Shown piece after piece: positions 42,901 to 52,938 of a stretch of DNA of 64,000 bases. The translations under genes were made by a program, and so were the position numbers. The stretch comes from Spirochaetota bacterium (GTDB taxonomy: Bacteria; Spirochaetota; UBA4802; JAFGDQ01). Each line of letters starts with the position of its first letter. Position 1 is the stretch's first letter. Below the pieces are notes generated by a model. The model saw only the letters and a program-made list of their open reading frames with translations, searched no databases and was not told the origin of the DNA. The DNA lies in NCBI GenBank assembly GCA_034190085.1, contig JAXHTS010000015.1:57448-121447 (forward strand), written 5' to 3'.

Positions 42901-44385
42901 TCATCGATGATTTAATAGTTTATTTAATAGATCATCAAGGGGAATGCTGGCAAAGGTGGAGGCATAATCTGCCATAGCATATGGAATAATCAGTTCATTG
43001 TTATGAATAATTGATCCACAGGAATAAACAACATTTGGAACATAACCCTCCCTCTCCTCCTCGTTTGGCACTAAAATGGGTTCATCTAACTTTGCTATTA
43101 CATTGGTGGGATCATCCAAATCAAGAAGTATTGCCCCAAGAGAATATCTTCTCATTGCACCCACACCATGTGTAATAACCAACCATCCTCTTTCTGTTTC
43201 AATGGGGGATCCTGAATTTCCAATTTGAATAAATTCCCATGGATACATTGGATCTTGTATTTTACAGGTCTCTTCCCAAACATTGATATTATCAGAAAAC
43301 ATAATATAATTGCACACGCCATCTATGCGGGAGATCATCGCATATTTGCCATTAATTTTACGAGGGAAGAGCGCCATCCCCTTATTTTGAGCCTGTTCTC
43401 CATGAATAGGCGATATTTTAAAATGATAAAAATCTTTTGTTTCTAATAACCGCGGCAGAATGTTATGTCCGCTATAAGCCGTATAAGTGGCATAATAGGT
43501 AACAGTGTCATCATCATCCACAAACCTGACAAATCTGGCATCTTCAATACCATGACTTTCGGTATATGATATCGGGAATATCACTCTCTCAGAAATTGCG
43601 GTATCAAGTGAAAAGGTGATTTCATAATGAGAACTCGCTAACCATTTAATCTCTTGAATAACTTTTCTGATGCCATTATTAAATCTGGTGTCATCAATGG
43701 TATCGTCAATGACTGCTTGTAGTTCACTGTAATTAAATGTATTTTTCATTTTATCCATAACAATGCCAACAATTTCTTCATGGCCAATAATTTCTTCATG
43801 AATATTCATCTCATTAATTTTTTTTAAGAAGTCTTTTTTTTCATAGACATGACGTTTAATTATTTCCGGCACATCAACCAGCTTACCCGTTGGTTGAAAC
43901 TGCAGGTTGTTGTCCTTGTCAATGATGCCGCTTCTAAACACAATGGATGAGATATGACCCTCGCCAGTGGCGCGAAAACTTACTATTACTCTTCTTTGTC
44001 CTTCCTCTAAATCACCCTGATCTGGATCTTCTACAATTGATGGATTAAAAAAAGCAGAGGATTCAATTGAATACTCCATTGTAAAGTATGATCCAATTAG
44101 TAATTGCCTTTCCTTTGGCAAGGAGTCAGGGTCAATATTCATGCTATGAAATAAATATTTTATTCTGTTGAAGTACTTTTCAAAAATGATTGTTATATTA
44201 CGATGACGTTTAGAAAAATTTCTTAATACTTGGTTGAGTGTAGCTTGTACCTGTTCCTCCGTTAAATTTAATACTTTTTGAATAATTGTCTCAGACCTTT
44301 TATTCCCTGGCATAAAGAAACGCGCGATTACTCTTTTGGGATCAGGATAAAACCGATTCTCTTTTCTTATTAAGGTTATAGGCAT
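42901..44385 (-). CDS. Long GH130 family protein with N-terminal extension
   Basis: 494 aa, leftward, converging on the GT-GH130-GT operon with a 71-base gap. Residues 1-130 are a helical extension (NKRSETIIQKVLNLTEEQVQ ... RHRNITIIFEKYFNRIKYLF). The GH130 propeller then follows: MEYSIESSAFFNPSIVEDPD, YTESHGIEDARFVRFVDDDD, ISRIDGVCNYIMFSDNINVW, IQIGNSGSPIETERGWLVIT then HGVGAMRRYSLGAIL, VPNVVYSCGSI. This longer GH130 type occurs in many bacteria, often beside glycosyltransferases, and is poorly characterised. No signal peptide. Confidence 0.88.
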   Translation of the reverse strand: MPITLIRKENRFYPDPKRVIARFFMPGNKRSETIIQKVLNLTEEQVQATLNQVLRNFSKRHRNITIIFEKYFNRIKYLFHSMNIDPDSLPKERQLLIGSYFTMEYSIESSAFFNPSIVEDPDQGDLEEGQRRVIVSFRATGEGHISSIVFRSGIIDKDNNLQFQPTGKLVDVPEIIKRHVYEKKDFLKKINEMNIHEEIIGHEEIVGIVMDKMKNTFNYSELQAVIDDTIDDTRFNNGIRKVIQEIKWLASSHYEITFSLDTAISERVIFPISYTESHGIEDARFVRFVDDDDTVTYYATYTAYSGHNILPRLLETKDFYHFKISPIHGEQAQNKGMALFPRKINGKYAMISRIDGVCNYIMFSDNINVWEETCKIQDPMYPWEFIQIGNSGSPIETERGWLVITHGVGAMRRYSLGAILLDLDDPTNVIAKLDEPILVPNEEEREGYVPNVVYSCGSIIHNNELIIPYAMADYASTFASIPLDDLLNKLLNHR

Positions 44386-44698
44386 CTGTTTGGGTATTCT
44401 CCCCGTTTACATTATAATTGATATACAACTAAGATCAATTAGGACTCACTGATGTACATATAAAATATTCTTATCCATAATTATTTTAACACGGTTTTTT
44501 ATTTAAGTAAAACCAATTTTATTATCACCAAAATTAATTATTATCAGTTAAAGATATTATAATGAAAGTACTAATTGTAAAGGATTCAAAGGAGACCAAT
44601 CATAAAAAAATAGATTTCATTTCTCATTATTTTTATTATCTGATGAATTCTATTATCCGCATGATTTTAAATATAAAGCTATGTCTATGCTCTCTGGA
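44386..44698. other. Intergenic stretch between two leftward genes
   Basis: About 310 AT-rich bases. No gene or clear hairpin recognised. It should contain the promoter of the long GH130 gene. Confidence 0.4.
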
Positions 44699-45466
44699 TT
44701 AGGATAGGGATTTTTTTATTTTATACAAAAATTTGTATACATTCTTTCCAAAACAGCTTCCCGATTCATCAACTATGTTGATTAGCTTACTGCCAATCAC
44801 AATAATATCAGCAAACTCTGCAATGGCATTAGCTGATTTAACGCTGTCTATTCCAAATCCAATTGCAATTGGGAGATCAATAATTTTTTTTGCATTGAGT
44901 ATATAGTCTCTTAAATTATCATGAGGTTTCTTCCCAGCGCCTGTAATCCCAATCCTTGATGTGCAATAGACAAAACCTGTAGCGATCTCTCTTATCCTCC
45001 ATAACCTCTCTTCGACTGTAGTAGGAGAAAACACCGGAACAGGGTGTAAATTATACGTATTACACATTGGATAAAAGTTGTCTTTATCCTCTTCTGGCGG
45101 GATGTCAGGAACTATCAGGCCATATAATCCGGCCCTCTTCGATCTTTTAATAAATTTTTCAACATCCGAATTAAAAACAATATTATAGTATGTCATAAAA
45201 AGAAAATCTATAGCCTCAAAGGAGCTGGTCATTTCTTGAGCAAATCTGAAACAATCTGAAACACTCATATTATTTTTCAGAGCAACCTGGTTAGCATTAA
45301 GAATAGTCCTTCCATCTGCAATAGGATCGGTGAAGGGAATCTGCAACTCTATATAGTCTACACCCGCATCTGTCATTGCAGTGATCAATTCAATGCTATC
45401 CTCCATTGTTGGATAGCCGATAACGATATGCGTCATAATCGATTTATTGTTTTTAGGAGAACTCAT
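44699..45466 (-). CDS. trpA: Tryptophan synthase alpha chain
   Basis: 255 aa. Catalytic Glu40 and Asp51 lie in [20 protein letters not shown]; most TrpA read ELGIPFSDPLADGP here, so Gln42 and Arg53 are unusual. [30 protein letters not shown], and [15 protein letters not shown] follow the family; the phosphate site [13 protein letters not shown] is normal. It splits indole-3-glycerol phosphate, passing indole to TrpB. It overlaps trpB by four bases (ATGA), so it is translationally coupled. No other trp genes are nearby. Confidence 0.95.
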   Translation of the reverse strand: MSSPKNNKSIMTHIVIGYPTMEDSIELITAMTDAGVDYIELQIPFTDPIADGRTILNANQVALKNNMSVSDCFRFAQEMTSSFEAIDFLFMTYYNIVFNSDVEKFIKRSKRAGLYGLIVPDIPPEEDKDNFYPMCNTYNLHPVPVFSPTTVEERLWRIREIATGFVYCTSRIGITGAGKKPHDNLRDYILNAKKIIDLPIAIGFGIDSVKSANAIAEFADIIVIGSKLINIVDESGSCFGKNVYKFLYKIKKSLS

Positions 45467-46731
45467 TGGTCATCTATCAAGGTAAATTCTGATTTATCAA
45501 CCTTGGATTTTAAAAAGGATATCCATTCTTTATCCTTCAGGGCCTCCGCAATAAGGAATATGTCCTTATCACCCCTACCAGAAATATTAACAACTATCGT
45601 CTTATTCTTATCTAAATTTCCTGCTATCTCAATACCCTTTGCCAAGGCATGAGAAGATTCAAGGGCTGGTATTATCCCCTCAGATTTAATTAATAGCTTA
45701 AGGGCTTGAATTACTTTTTTATCAGTAACATATTCATACTGTACTCTTCCAACTGAGTGGAGATAGGCATGTTCAGGACCCACTCCGTGATAATCCAAGC
45801 CTGCTGCAACAGAATGAGTTGGCAGCGTCTGCCCATCACTGTTTTGCAGAAACAATGATCGAAACCCCTCCACCATGCCCTCTCTGCCCTTTGCGAATCT
45901 TGCAGCATGCTTATTGGTATTTATTCCATGACCACCCGCCTCAACACCAATCATCTTTACATTTTCATAATTCAGAAATGGATAGAATAGACCAATGGAA
46001 TTGCTTCCACCCCCAACACAGGCAACAAGATAATCTGGCACTCTGCCCTCCATCTGCTTCATCTGCACCATTACCTCCCTGCCTATAACTGATTGGAAGT
46101 CTCTAACTATTACAGGGTATGGATGAGCGCTTAACACTGAACCGATAAGGAAATGCGTTGTATCCAAAGTCTCTATCCAATTTCGTATTGCTTCGTTTAC
46201 AGCATCCTTGAGGGTCATATTTCCAGTTGTCACGGGTGTAACCTTTGCACCAAGCTGTTCCATCCAGAATACATTAGGCCTCTGACGGTTGATGTCGGTT
46301 TGTCCCATGAATATCTCGCATATAAATCCAAATTTAGCAGCAGCAGTTGCTGTGGCAAGTCCATGCTGTCCTGCCCCAGTCTCAGCGATAATTCTTTTCT
46401 TACCCATCCTCTTAGCAAGAATCGCCTGTCCAATTACATTATTGATTTTATGAGATCCAGTATGTCCCAATCCCTCCCGTTTCAGATAAATCTTGGCCCC
46501 CTGAATATGCCGTGTCAGATTCTCAGCAAAATATAAGGGGGTTGGTCTGCCAGAGTATACCTTTAGGGTATGTCTTAATTCTTCTTTAAAATGCCTGTCA
46601 GCTTTAGCTTCTAAATAGGCCTTTTCCAATTCATCCAAGGCAGGGATAAGCATCTCTGGGACATATCTCCCACCAAATTTTCCAAAATGTCCTCTTGTTT
46701 TAAAAGGATTAATCTGAATCTTTTTTTTCAT
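45463..46731 (-). CDS. trpB: Tryptophan synthase beta chain
   Basis: 422 aa. TrpB1-type, condensing indole with serine on [23 protein letters not shown] has the PLP lysine (Lys95). [40 protein letters not shown], and [20 protein letters not shown] are all present. [20 protein letters not shown] marks the N-terminus. It is the first gene of a two-gene trpBA unit, ahead of and overlapping trpA. I see no trp leader peptide or T-box upstream. Confidence 0.96.
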   Translation of the reverse strand: MKKKIQINPFKTRGHFGKFGGRYVPEMLIPALDELEKAYLEAKADRHFKEELRHTLKVYSGRPTPLYFAENLTRHIQGAKIYLKREGLGHTGSHKINNVIGQAILAKRMGKKRIIAETGAGQHGLATATAAAKFGFICEIFMGQTDINRQRPNVFWMEQLGAKVTPVTTGNMTLKDAVNEAIRNWIETLDTTHFLIGSVLSAHPYPVIVRDFQSVIGREVMVQMKQMEGRVPDYLVACVGGGSNSIGLFYPFLNYENVKMIGVEAGGHGINTNKHAARFAKGREGMVEGFRSLFLQNSDGQTLPTHSVAAGLDYHGVGPEHAYLHSVGRVQYEYVTDKKVIQALKLLIKSEGIIPALESSHALAKGIEIAGNLDKNKTIVVNISGRGDKDIFLIAEALKDKEWISFLKSKVDKSEFTLIDDQ

Positions 46732-46917
46732 TTATCGATTTATAATTATAAAGATTGATTCTCTCATCAACGAGCTAATCATCTGTAGTACTTTTCATAT
46801 GAGTCTTTGTTATTAGGGAATGACTGTTATTAACAAGATAGACCTATTAGCTGTCAATATAAATTTTTCTTGATTATTTAGGGCATTTTATTGAAGTTAA
46901 ATAACATAAAGAATAAT

Positions 46918-46923
46918 TATAAT
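46918..46923 (+). promoter_or_regulatory. Probable -10 box of rnpB
   Basis: TATAAT, twelve bases before the first base of the RNase P P1 stem. A TTGAAG at 46891 is too far (21 bases) for a standard -35. Confidence 0.45.
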
Positions 46924-46934
46924 CCACTATTTCT

Positions 46935-47286
46935 GGAGGGGAACAAGCAGTCGCGCTTGCCTGATCTCAGGATCAGGCGGTGAGGAAAGTCCGAACACCG
47001 CAGGGCTGGGTGCTGGATAACGTCCAGGCGTCGTGAGGCGACGGAAAGTGCAACAGAAAAAATACCGCCAGAATCAATTTCTGGTAAGGGTGAAAAGGCG
47101 AGGTAAGAGCTCACCGCGCCTGTCGCGAGACAGGCGGCAGTGTAAACCCCACCCGGTGCAAGATCAAGTAAACAACCCTTTGAGAGTTGCCCGCTCGAGG
47201 TTGTGGGTAGATCGCAAAGAGGCACATGGCAACATGTACCCAAGATAAATGGCTGCAAAAACAGAATTCGGCTTATGATCCCCTCC
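46935..47286 (+). ncRNA. rnpB: RNase P RNA, bacterial class A
   Basis: About 352 nt. The ends pair as P1 (GGAGGGGA with TCCCCTCC). Conserved blocks in order: GAGGAAAGTCCGAACACC, ACAGAAAAAATACCGCC, GGTAAGGGTGAAAAGGCGAG then GTAAGAGCTCACCG, AACCCCACCCGGTGCAAGAT, and near the end AGATAAATGGCTGC and ACAGAATTCGGCTTAT. These form the catalytic P4 and the J regions. As the ribozyme of RNase P it trims the 5' ends of tRNAs. Confidence 0.97.
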
Positions 47287-47499
47287 TAATTATATTCAAA
47301 TGTATAATTTCTTTACTACCTTTATTCGCCAAATCTAAATCTTTTAGTAAGATAAATATCCAAATAGTTAATTTTTTTATATGATTACATGAACTGATCT
47401 CTAATTATTATATAATAGTTGACTTTATTATTACTTCAATTTTTATTCATTATTTCAGGAAGCAAAAAGCATTTGATCTAATGAAAGAGAGTTTCCTTA

Positions 47500-48525
47500 G
47501 TGATAAAAGCAGTAATTATATTGATGCTGTACATAATGCTGACAATACCTGCCTTTGCCGGACTTCTGATAAACGAGATTGCTTGTGCTACATCAGGCGA
47601 TGATTGGGTTGAGATATTCCTGCATAGCGAGGATAGGGAAAAGATAGATGTATCACCTTTATATGTCACTATGTACTATGGAGATAACCAAAGACTTAGT
47701 TCAGATCCAATACATATATATAGCTATGATAGACCTGAGACACCATATGACGATAGATTTTTAGTAATCCATCTGACAGAGGCTAACAAATCAGATGAGT
47801 CAGACCTGACAGGGGATACTAATAAGAACGGATATATTGATGTCTATTGCAATAACTATTATGGCAGCCTGTGGAATAGTGATTGTGTGGTTGCAATAGA
47901 TGCTGATGACGATCCGTCAAATGGGGGCATAATAGACTTTGTAGCATATTCAAATAGGGATGGAAGCATAAATGATACAATCTGGTCATATGTTCGGGAT
48001 GCTCAGAATTACGGGCAGTGGTTGGAATCTGATGGCCCTGATCCGCAAGAGAGCATGATATATATTGGTTCGGGTGGTCTCTCATCCTACAGCAGCATAT
48101 CAAGAAAAAATTCGATTGATAACAACTCACAGGATGATTTTGAAATCACCAAATTTCAGACTCCTGGTAGAGAGAATATCCTTTCAGGTGGTGTATTAGG
48201 CAAAGGAAGGTTATTCAGATCTCTAAAGAAGAGAATAACTATTATTCCCGGGCACCCTCTTCTTGGTGCTGGCGAGATTGGATTGTTTGTCTATGAAAGA
48301 TGTAGCATTAGACTCCGAATATTTTCTTCTATAGGAATGCTTATCTATGAATCTCCGCTTTATAGGGATGTTCATCCTGGAAGACTTAACCTTAATTGGA
48401 ATCTGAAGGGACAGAATAGAAGAGCATGCACAGGCCTCTATATCGGATATATAGAAGCCACAAGCAAAATGCTGAAGAAGACTGAATCAGATCGTATCTT
48501 CATTATTTTGAGTAAATACAAATGA
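47500..48525 (+). CDS. Exported protein with lamin-tail-like domain
   Basis: 341 aa from GTG 47500. Signal peptide IILMLYIMLTIPAFAG, then LLINEIACATSGDDWVEIFL, the usual opening of bacterial lamin-tail (LTD) domains. DLTGDTNKNGYIDVYC (a dockerin-like acidic loop) and FQTPGRENI, typical of an LTD end, follow. The last 100 residues (SIRLRIFSSIGMLIYESPLY ... LNLNWNLKGQNRRACTGLYIG) resemble FlgD-like or C-terminal sorting-type Ig domains. It overlaps the next gene by four bases (ATGA). First gene of a three-gene operon of exported and barrel-like proteins. Confidence 0.75.
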   Translation: MIKAVIILMLYIMLTIPAFAGLLINEIACATSGDDWVEIFLHSEDREKIDVSPLYVTMYYGDNQRLSSDPIHIYSYDRPETPYDDRFLVIHLTEANKSDESDLTGDTNKNGYIDVYCNNYYGSLWNSDCVVAIDADDDPSNGGIIDFVAYSNRDGSINDTIWSYVRDAQNYGQWLESDGPDPQESMIYIGSGGLSSYSSISRKNSIDNNSQDDFEITKFQTPGRENILSGGVLGKGRLFRSLKKRITIIPGHPLLGAGEIGLFVYERCSIRLRIFSSIGMLIYESPLYRDVHPGRLNLNWNLKGQNRRACTGLYIGYIEATSKMLKKTESDRIFIILSKYK

Positions 48526-49862
48526 CGATGATTGCCCTTTCATTTATCTTGGCAAAAACCCTATTTCTATCATTTGAATATAAAACCCATCCATCCTCTC
48601 TCTTCCCATATAACAATGCTGTTTCGGAATCTTCTGCTTTTGGGCATCTCTCCAATCCGGCATATCTGCCCATATGGAAAGTAACTTATATAAGCGCGAT
48701 ATATGAAATGCCCTACTCAATGGAAGAGATGAACTCAGGGGATTTGCGGATAGGATCTGCCTTTAATAACATCGGCCTTCAGCTTGGATGGAGCAGGTTT
48801 GGAATTGAGGAATACAGAGAGGATATCCTAAATATTAACCTCGGGTATAGGGTATGCAGGTTTCTTTATTCTGGGATTGGGATGTCCTATTACAGTCTGT
48901 ATATAAATACCGAGGAACTTCATTTCAGAGAGGGTCTAACCGATTTTAGGGCGTCGCTTCTCTTCCTGCCCTTTAGATGGATAAATGTAAGTTATCAACA
49001 AGAAAACATTAACTCCATATTCAATCAGGAAAGGAAAGACATTCTTTATCCTGACAAATGCTTCGGCATCTCCATTCATCCTGTCTTGGGGATTTCGTTT
49101 GCCTGGAATATAAATAAACTATATTATAATTATATTAACACCTTTACCCTGTCAACAAACCTGCTCTCCTCTCTAAGTATTAAAGCAGGATATTCCAGAG
49201 AGATGTCATCCTTTGCCGCTGCAATTGTTTTTCTATATAATCTAATAAGATTCTCATATGGGTTGAGGCATCATCCGTACCTAGGCTTAACCCATTCAGT
49301 GGGAATCACACTTACGAGCCACAATCTGCCCTTTAATCAGGTTAATTACAATAAAAGGATATACCGACGTAGTATACCCAAAACCATTAAGAGGGTTAAT
49401 GTAAACAACTGCACTATTGATGAATTAAGGGATATACCCTTGCTCACCAAAGAGATTGCTGAGAGAATCATTAAATACAGAAATATCATTGGTCCGGTCA
49501 CCCGAAAGGCGCTTTTCCAGATTGGATTGACTGCAGGTGAGGTTGATAAACTCGATAGATATATATGTGGACTTGCCAAAAAGTCAGAGAGAAAGACGAA
49601 TGAGGATGATAGTAAAGCCATTAAATATAAAAGGCTTCAATACAAGAAACGATCTCATCGTCCTTACAACATAGAAACTAGGAAAATGCTATTTCAAATG
49701 CTATTGGAATCCGGAATAAGCGCATCCACAGCTCTAAGGATAGCTGAACTCTCCAGAGAAAAGAGGAGAGAAGAGATTATTCTTGAGATAGAGAATATAT
49801 CTGATCTTTTAATTGAGGAGAAGGATTTAATAATAGAGATATGCAACGATATCTTATATTGA
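48522..49862 (+). CDS. Barrel-like outer membrane protein with C-terminal helix-hairpin-helix motifs
   Basis: 446 aa. The N-terminal 270 residues are beta-rich with alternating hydrophobics (IGSAFNNIGLQLGWSRFGIE, LNINLGYRVCRFLYSGIGMS, SIKAGYSREMSSFAAAIVFL), like an outer membrane barrel. From residue about 290 a helix-hairpin-helix of ComEA type follows: KRVNVNNCTIDELRDIPLLT then KEIAERIIKYRNIIGP. A second, weaker helical motif lies near the end. ComEA HhH binds DNA in natural uptake. Coupled by ATGA to the upstream gene and overlapping the next by 22 bases. The mix of barrel and HhH is seen in some Bacteroidetes-type proteins of unknown role. Confidence 0.72.
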   Translation: MTMIALSFILAKTLFLSFEYKTHPSSLFPYNNAVSESSAFGHLSNPAYLPIWKVTYISAIYEMPYSMEEMNSGDLRIGSAFNNIGLQLGWSRFGIEEYREDILNINLGYRVCRFLYSGIGMSYYSLYINTEELHFREGLTDFRASLLFLPFRWINVSYQQENINSIFNQERKDILYPDKCFGISIHPVLGISFAWNINKLYYNYINTFTLSTNLLSSLSIKAGYSREMSSFAAAIVFLYNLIRFSYGLRHHPYLGLTHSVGITLTSHNLPFNQVNYNKRIYRRSIPKTIKRVNVNNCTIDELRDIPLLTKEIAERIIKYRNIIGPVTRKALFQIGLTAGEVDKLDRYICGLAKKSERKTNEDDSKAIKYKRLQYKKRSHRPYNIETRKMLFQMLLESGISASTALRIAELSREKRREEIILEIENISDLLIEEKDLIIEICNDILY

Positions 49863-51493
49863 TATTGCCTATATTCGTTTCCCTCCTCTCTATCATCCTT
49901 AGTCCAATGGTCGTGATAAGCTCAGAGATTATAGTGAGGCCGGAATACTATATTCAAAGCGAGTATAGGAAGGATTCAATAGATTATAGCGAAATTGAAA
50001 GAACGTTTTATAGAGAGAAGTTTAAGGTTGTGTTCAGCAATGATAGCAGCCTGCGGTTTGCCTATGTCCATATAGACAAATATAATGATAATAAATATAC
50101 CTACAGCCTCGCTTTAGGCGACATCTCCCCTTATGCTTCTTTTATTATCGGAAATTATTATGTCAACTTTGGATACGGACTTATGGTTGGACGAAAGAGG
50201 ATATACGATCCTGACGTTTTTTCACCGAGGATGAATATTGCCTCTAGGGATGTCTTCAAGCCATGCGGAAGTGGAAATCCAATCTTTGCATTTAACGGTC
50301 TCAGCGCTTCACTGAAGGAAGAGATATCAGAAATAAAGCTGTCTTTAAATATATTCTACTCAATAAAGGAGAGGTTCATAGATGAGAATTCATATAACGT
50401 TGGCAAAACCACCGGCAGTATGGATGCAATAGATTATAAACTTACAAAGGAATATAACCATAATGAGCCAATAGATATGCATACTCATGGCGCAATGTTG
50501 TCTCTTAGCGCGATGGATCTATTCTTTTTCCAAGTCTACTATTTGTCTGCTGATCTGCAATCTGTTAGCGGTGGGGAGATTCTTTGGGATTTTGATGAAA
50601 CTGGAGATCAATCCTATGGTATCTCAAGTTTGTTGGGATGCGGTTTCGTTTCAGAATATAGAGATGATTTTATTTCTATTTTCTTTGAGGGATCCGTTGC
50701 CAATAGAGAGATGAAAAATGAAATAAGTGAGATACAAGAAAATGTAAGTGATAATATATATGGATACGGCTATCTACATGGGATTATATTTACACCTCCG
50801 TTTCTTGTCATTTCGATTATTGGGAAGGATGTGGGCCCTGAATACTACTCCCCCTATAGCTCATCTGTAGGTGAGGATTATCCGGAAAAAGGGTGGTTCT
50901 TTGATGCTGAGCTTAGGCCATTTCGAAATCTCAAGATAGGAACCTCAATATCATCGCAAAAGAAATCATCAGTAACGAGTTCAAGATATGATGAATTGCC
51001 AAATACTCAAAGGGAGAGGATATATCTTCACTATTCATATGGTTTTTTTAAGGATTTGAATATTATTCTCAGGAGGATTGAGAAGAAGTCAGATGATAGT
51101 GAAAAGAAATTTCAATTAAGAGAATCGACTAGATTAGAAATTTCAAAACTCCTGAAGCTCAGATTATATAACACCTATCAGAGTGGTAATAATGTAAATT
51201 CCTCCAAATTATTTGGTGTTGGGTTTGAGGTATTTCTTCATTCATACCTAAAAACGGATATACACTATTTTAAGGGATATATCTCAGAAGGCAATGCAAT
51301 CTATTCAGTAGTCTCGCCCATCCAGCATTCCAATATTCGTGGCTTTTTTCTAAGAGAGGATTCAGATTTAATATTGCTGAAATCATCCCTAAAATATAAG
51401 GGGTTTTTTCTATCAAGCAGATGGTTTTATCAATTTGTTTGTAAAAGGTCCATTCATAAAAGATTTGAATTTGTCGGAAGCGGCTTCTTTTAA
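49841..51493 (+). CDS. Probable outer membrane beta-barrel protein
   Basis: 550 aa with signal peptide ILILPIFVSLLSIILSPMVV. The rest is strand-rich with aromatic belts: YSLALGDISPYASFIIGNYY then VNFGYGLMVGRKRIYDP, and LFFFQVYYLSADLQSV. The final strands end SGFF-like (FEFVGSGFF), a C-terminal Phe typical of BAM-assembled barrels. I know no family. Its start lies inside the end of the HhH gene, so it is probably translated by coupling. With its two neighbours it forms an operon of exported and barrel-like proteins. Confidence 0.7.
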   Translation: MQRYLILILPIFVSLLSIILSPMVVISSEIIVRPEYYIQSEYRKDSIDYSEIERTFYREKFKVVFSNDSSLRFAYVHIDKYNDNKYTYSLALGDISPYASFIIGNYYVNFGYGLMVGRKRIYDPDVFSPRMNIASRDVFKPCGSGNPIFAFNGLSASLKEEISEIKLSLNIFYSIKERFIDENSYNVGKTTGSMDAIDYKLTKEYNHNEPIDMHTHGAMLSLSAMDLFFFQVYYLSADLQSVSGGEILWDFDETGDQSYGISSLLGCGFVSEYRDDFISIFFEGSVANREMKNEISEIQENVSDNIYGYGYLHGIIFTPPFLVISIIGKDVGPEYYSPYSSSVGEDYPEKGWFFDAELRPFRNLKIGTSISSQKKSSVTSSRYDELPNTQRERIYLHYSYGFFKDLNIILRRIEKKSDDSEKKFQLRESTRLEISKLLKLRLYNTYQSGNNVNSSKLFGVGFEVFLHSYLKTDIHYFKGYISEGNAIYSVVSPIQHSNIRGFFLREDSDLILLKSSLKYKGFFLSSRWFYQFVCKRSIHKRFEFVGSGFF

Positions 51494-51639
51494 TAAATTA
51501 ATGTATTTGAAAGTGTGAATTAGATTTCCTGTTTGTTATTATATGTTGTTTTTTATCGGGAAACATCATCGAACCTTGTTATAATCGTTTTTAATAAAGG
51601 GTTAATCCTATCCCTTCTTTCAGTTATATCGCAAAAAGG

Positions 51640-51840
51640 TCAGTCTTTAAAGGCATCCCTTTTATTCCTTTTCTCCCTTAATCTATCGTTTGAAATAGAT
51701 TTTCTGAATATATACCTATAGTTATTAGAGTTATCACTATTGATCTGCTCGATTGACACCTTGTTTCCTTCATTACTATTGCCGCATGCTATGTAAGAGA
51801 GGAATAGTATTATAATAATTATATTAACATGTCGTTTCAT
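51640..51840 (-). CDS. Small lipoprotein
   Basis: 66 aa from ATG 51840: MKRHVNIIIIILFLSYIACG has a lipoprotein signal with lipobox LSYIAC. The mature part is short and polar (GNSNEGNKVSIEQINSDNSN). Another ATG at 51876 is in frame but would place 12 odd residues before the signal. Function unknown. Isolated between gaps. Confidence 0.55.
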   Translation of the reverse strand: MKRHVNIIIIILFLSYIACGNSNEGNKVSIEQINSDNSNNYRYIFRKSISNDRLREKRNKRDAFKD

Positions 51841-52208
51841 ATGAATTTGGATATTAGAGGAAGAATTTCTATACATCCTTTCAAGGATATTAGTATCTTT
51901 ACTTCAACTATTAATTATATACAAAAAGCAAAAAATCTTCCACAAACAAATTGACACTATTCAAGTGATATACTACCATTAGTATTCTAATGAATTTTAG
52001 TACCTACAATATATATTGTCCAATGCATTTACATAATTAATAAAGATATCTCCACAAATTGGAGGGATCATTATACAATGTTTTAATTATCATATAAGAA
52101 TTAAAGGGGTATGGAGTATTATAACGCAATATTTCATACACCAAAATATCACTCATAGGGGTATATTATAATGAAGACATAGAATAAAGTCAAGGGAGGG
52201 AGTTATAA
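51841..52208. other. Intergenic stretch
   Basis: About 370 AT-rich bases between divergent genes. No RNA or repeat recognised. An AAGGGAGGGA ribosome site precedes the next gene. Confidence 0.4.
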
Positions 52209-52922
52209 ATGAAAATTAATGCAGACGTTTATGAGGTTTTATATGGGAGAAGGGGGGCAGGAGTAGCCCCACCTGATAAGAGAGTAGCGAATTCTAATAG
52301 AATAACCCCACAGATCCATGAATCAGTTTCAACAAATGCTTCAAGGGGTAGGGAGTTAATAGATGCCTTTATAATAGCCAATATGGCCCAAGTCTTTATT
52401 AATAAAGCCCTTGAGATATCCTCAAGGTTGAGAAATATTGCCTCAGAGGCTATCACAGGAGGGAAAATCGAATACACTGAATTCAGTGAGGTAATGTCGA
52501 GTATTAAAATCTCGCTTAGTGAGATGAATGAAGGAATGGTTAATACTGTGGACTTGGCTAATGTTGAAAACAGAGGAATCGGGAATGGTGATGAAGATAT
52601 TATTAACAGTCTGCCGCCAATCAAGAGTGAAATTGATAAACTAAATATATTATCTTCTGAGCTAGAATCAGGAGGAAGGCCTGAGTTAAATAGAATAGAC
52701 ATTTTATCGGACAACCTGAGCAATAAGGCCATATTAGTTGAGAATTTGCTAAGTAATGCAAGGAATACTATTATTGATCCTATGAGTAATTATTATTATA
52801 ATCCAAATACAGACTACTCAAAATCATTGGGACAGATTGGAAGGGAACTTATAGAGAATCCTAACATTGCTATTAGAACTCAGGGTAATGTAAACCCTGA
52901 AATGCTTAGAAGTCTTTTGTAG
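52209..52922 (+). CDS. Helical protein of unknown function
   Basis: 237 aa, strong ribosome site (AAGGGAGGGA). Not recognised. It is mostly helical after a 40-residue polar start: ELIDAFIIANMAQVFINKAL, EISSRLRNIASEAITGGKIE, PPIKSEIDKLNILSSELESG. The heptad-like pattern recalls flagellin-type or coiled-coil filament proteins, but no true motif is seen. No signal peptide. The next gene starts 16 bases later, so the pair is one operon. Confidence 0.7.
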   Translation: MKINADVYEVLYGRRGAGVAPPDKRVANSNRITPQIHESVSTNASRGRELIDAFIIANMAQVFINKALEISSRLRNIASEAITGGKIEYTEFSEVMSSIKISLSEMNEGMVNTVDLANVENRGIGNGDEDIINSLPPIKSEIDKLNILSSELESGGRPELNRIDILSDNLSNKAILVENLLSNARNTIIDPMSNYYYNPNTDYSKSLGQIGRELIENPNIAIRTQGNVNPEMLRSLL

Positions 52923-52938
52923 GAGGCCGGATCGGGAT

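Noticed and set aside
46740..46934. trp leader peptide or T-box before trpB
   Set aside because: On the leftward strand upstream of trpB I found neither Trp codon clusters nor a T-box consensus; the region mainly serves rnpB.
47033..47248. Protein frames across 46917-47258
   Set aside because: These lie inside the RNase P RNA.
52229..52732. Leftward 167-codon frame
   Set aside because: Opposite a gene with a strong ribosome site and a downstream partner; the leftward frame has no start signal.
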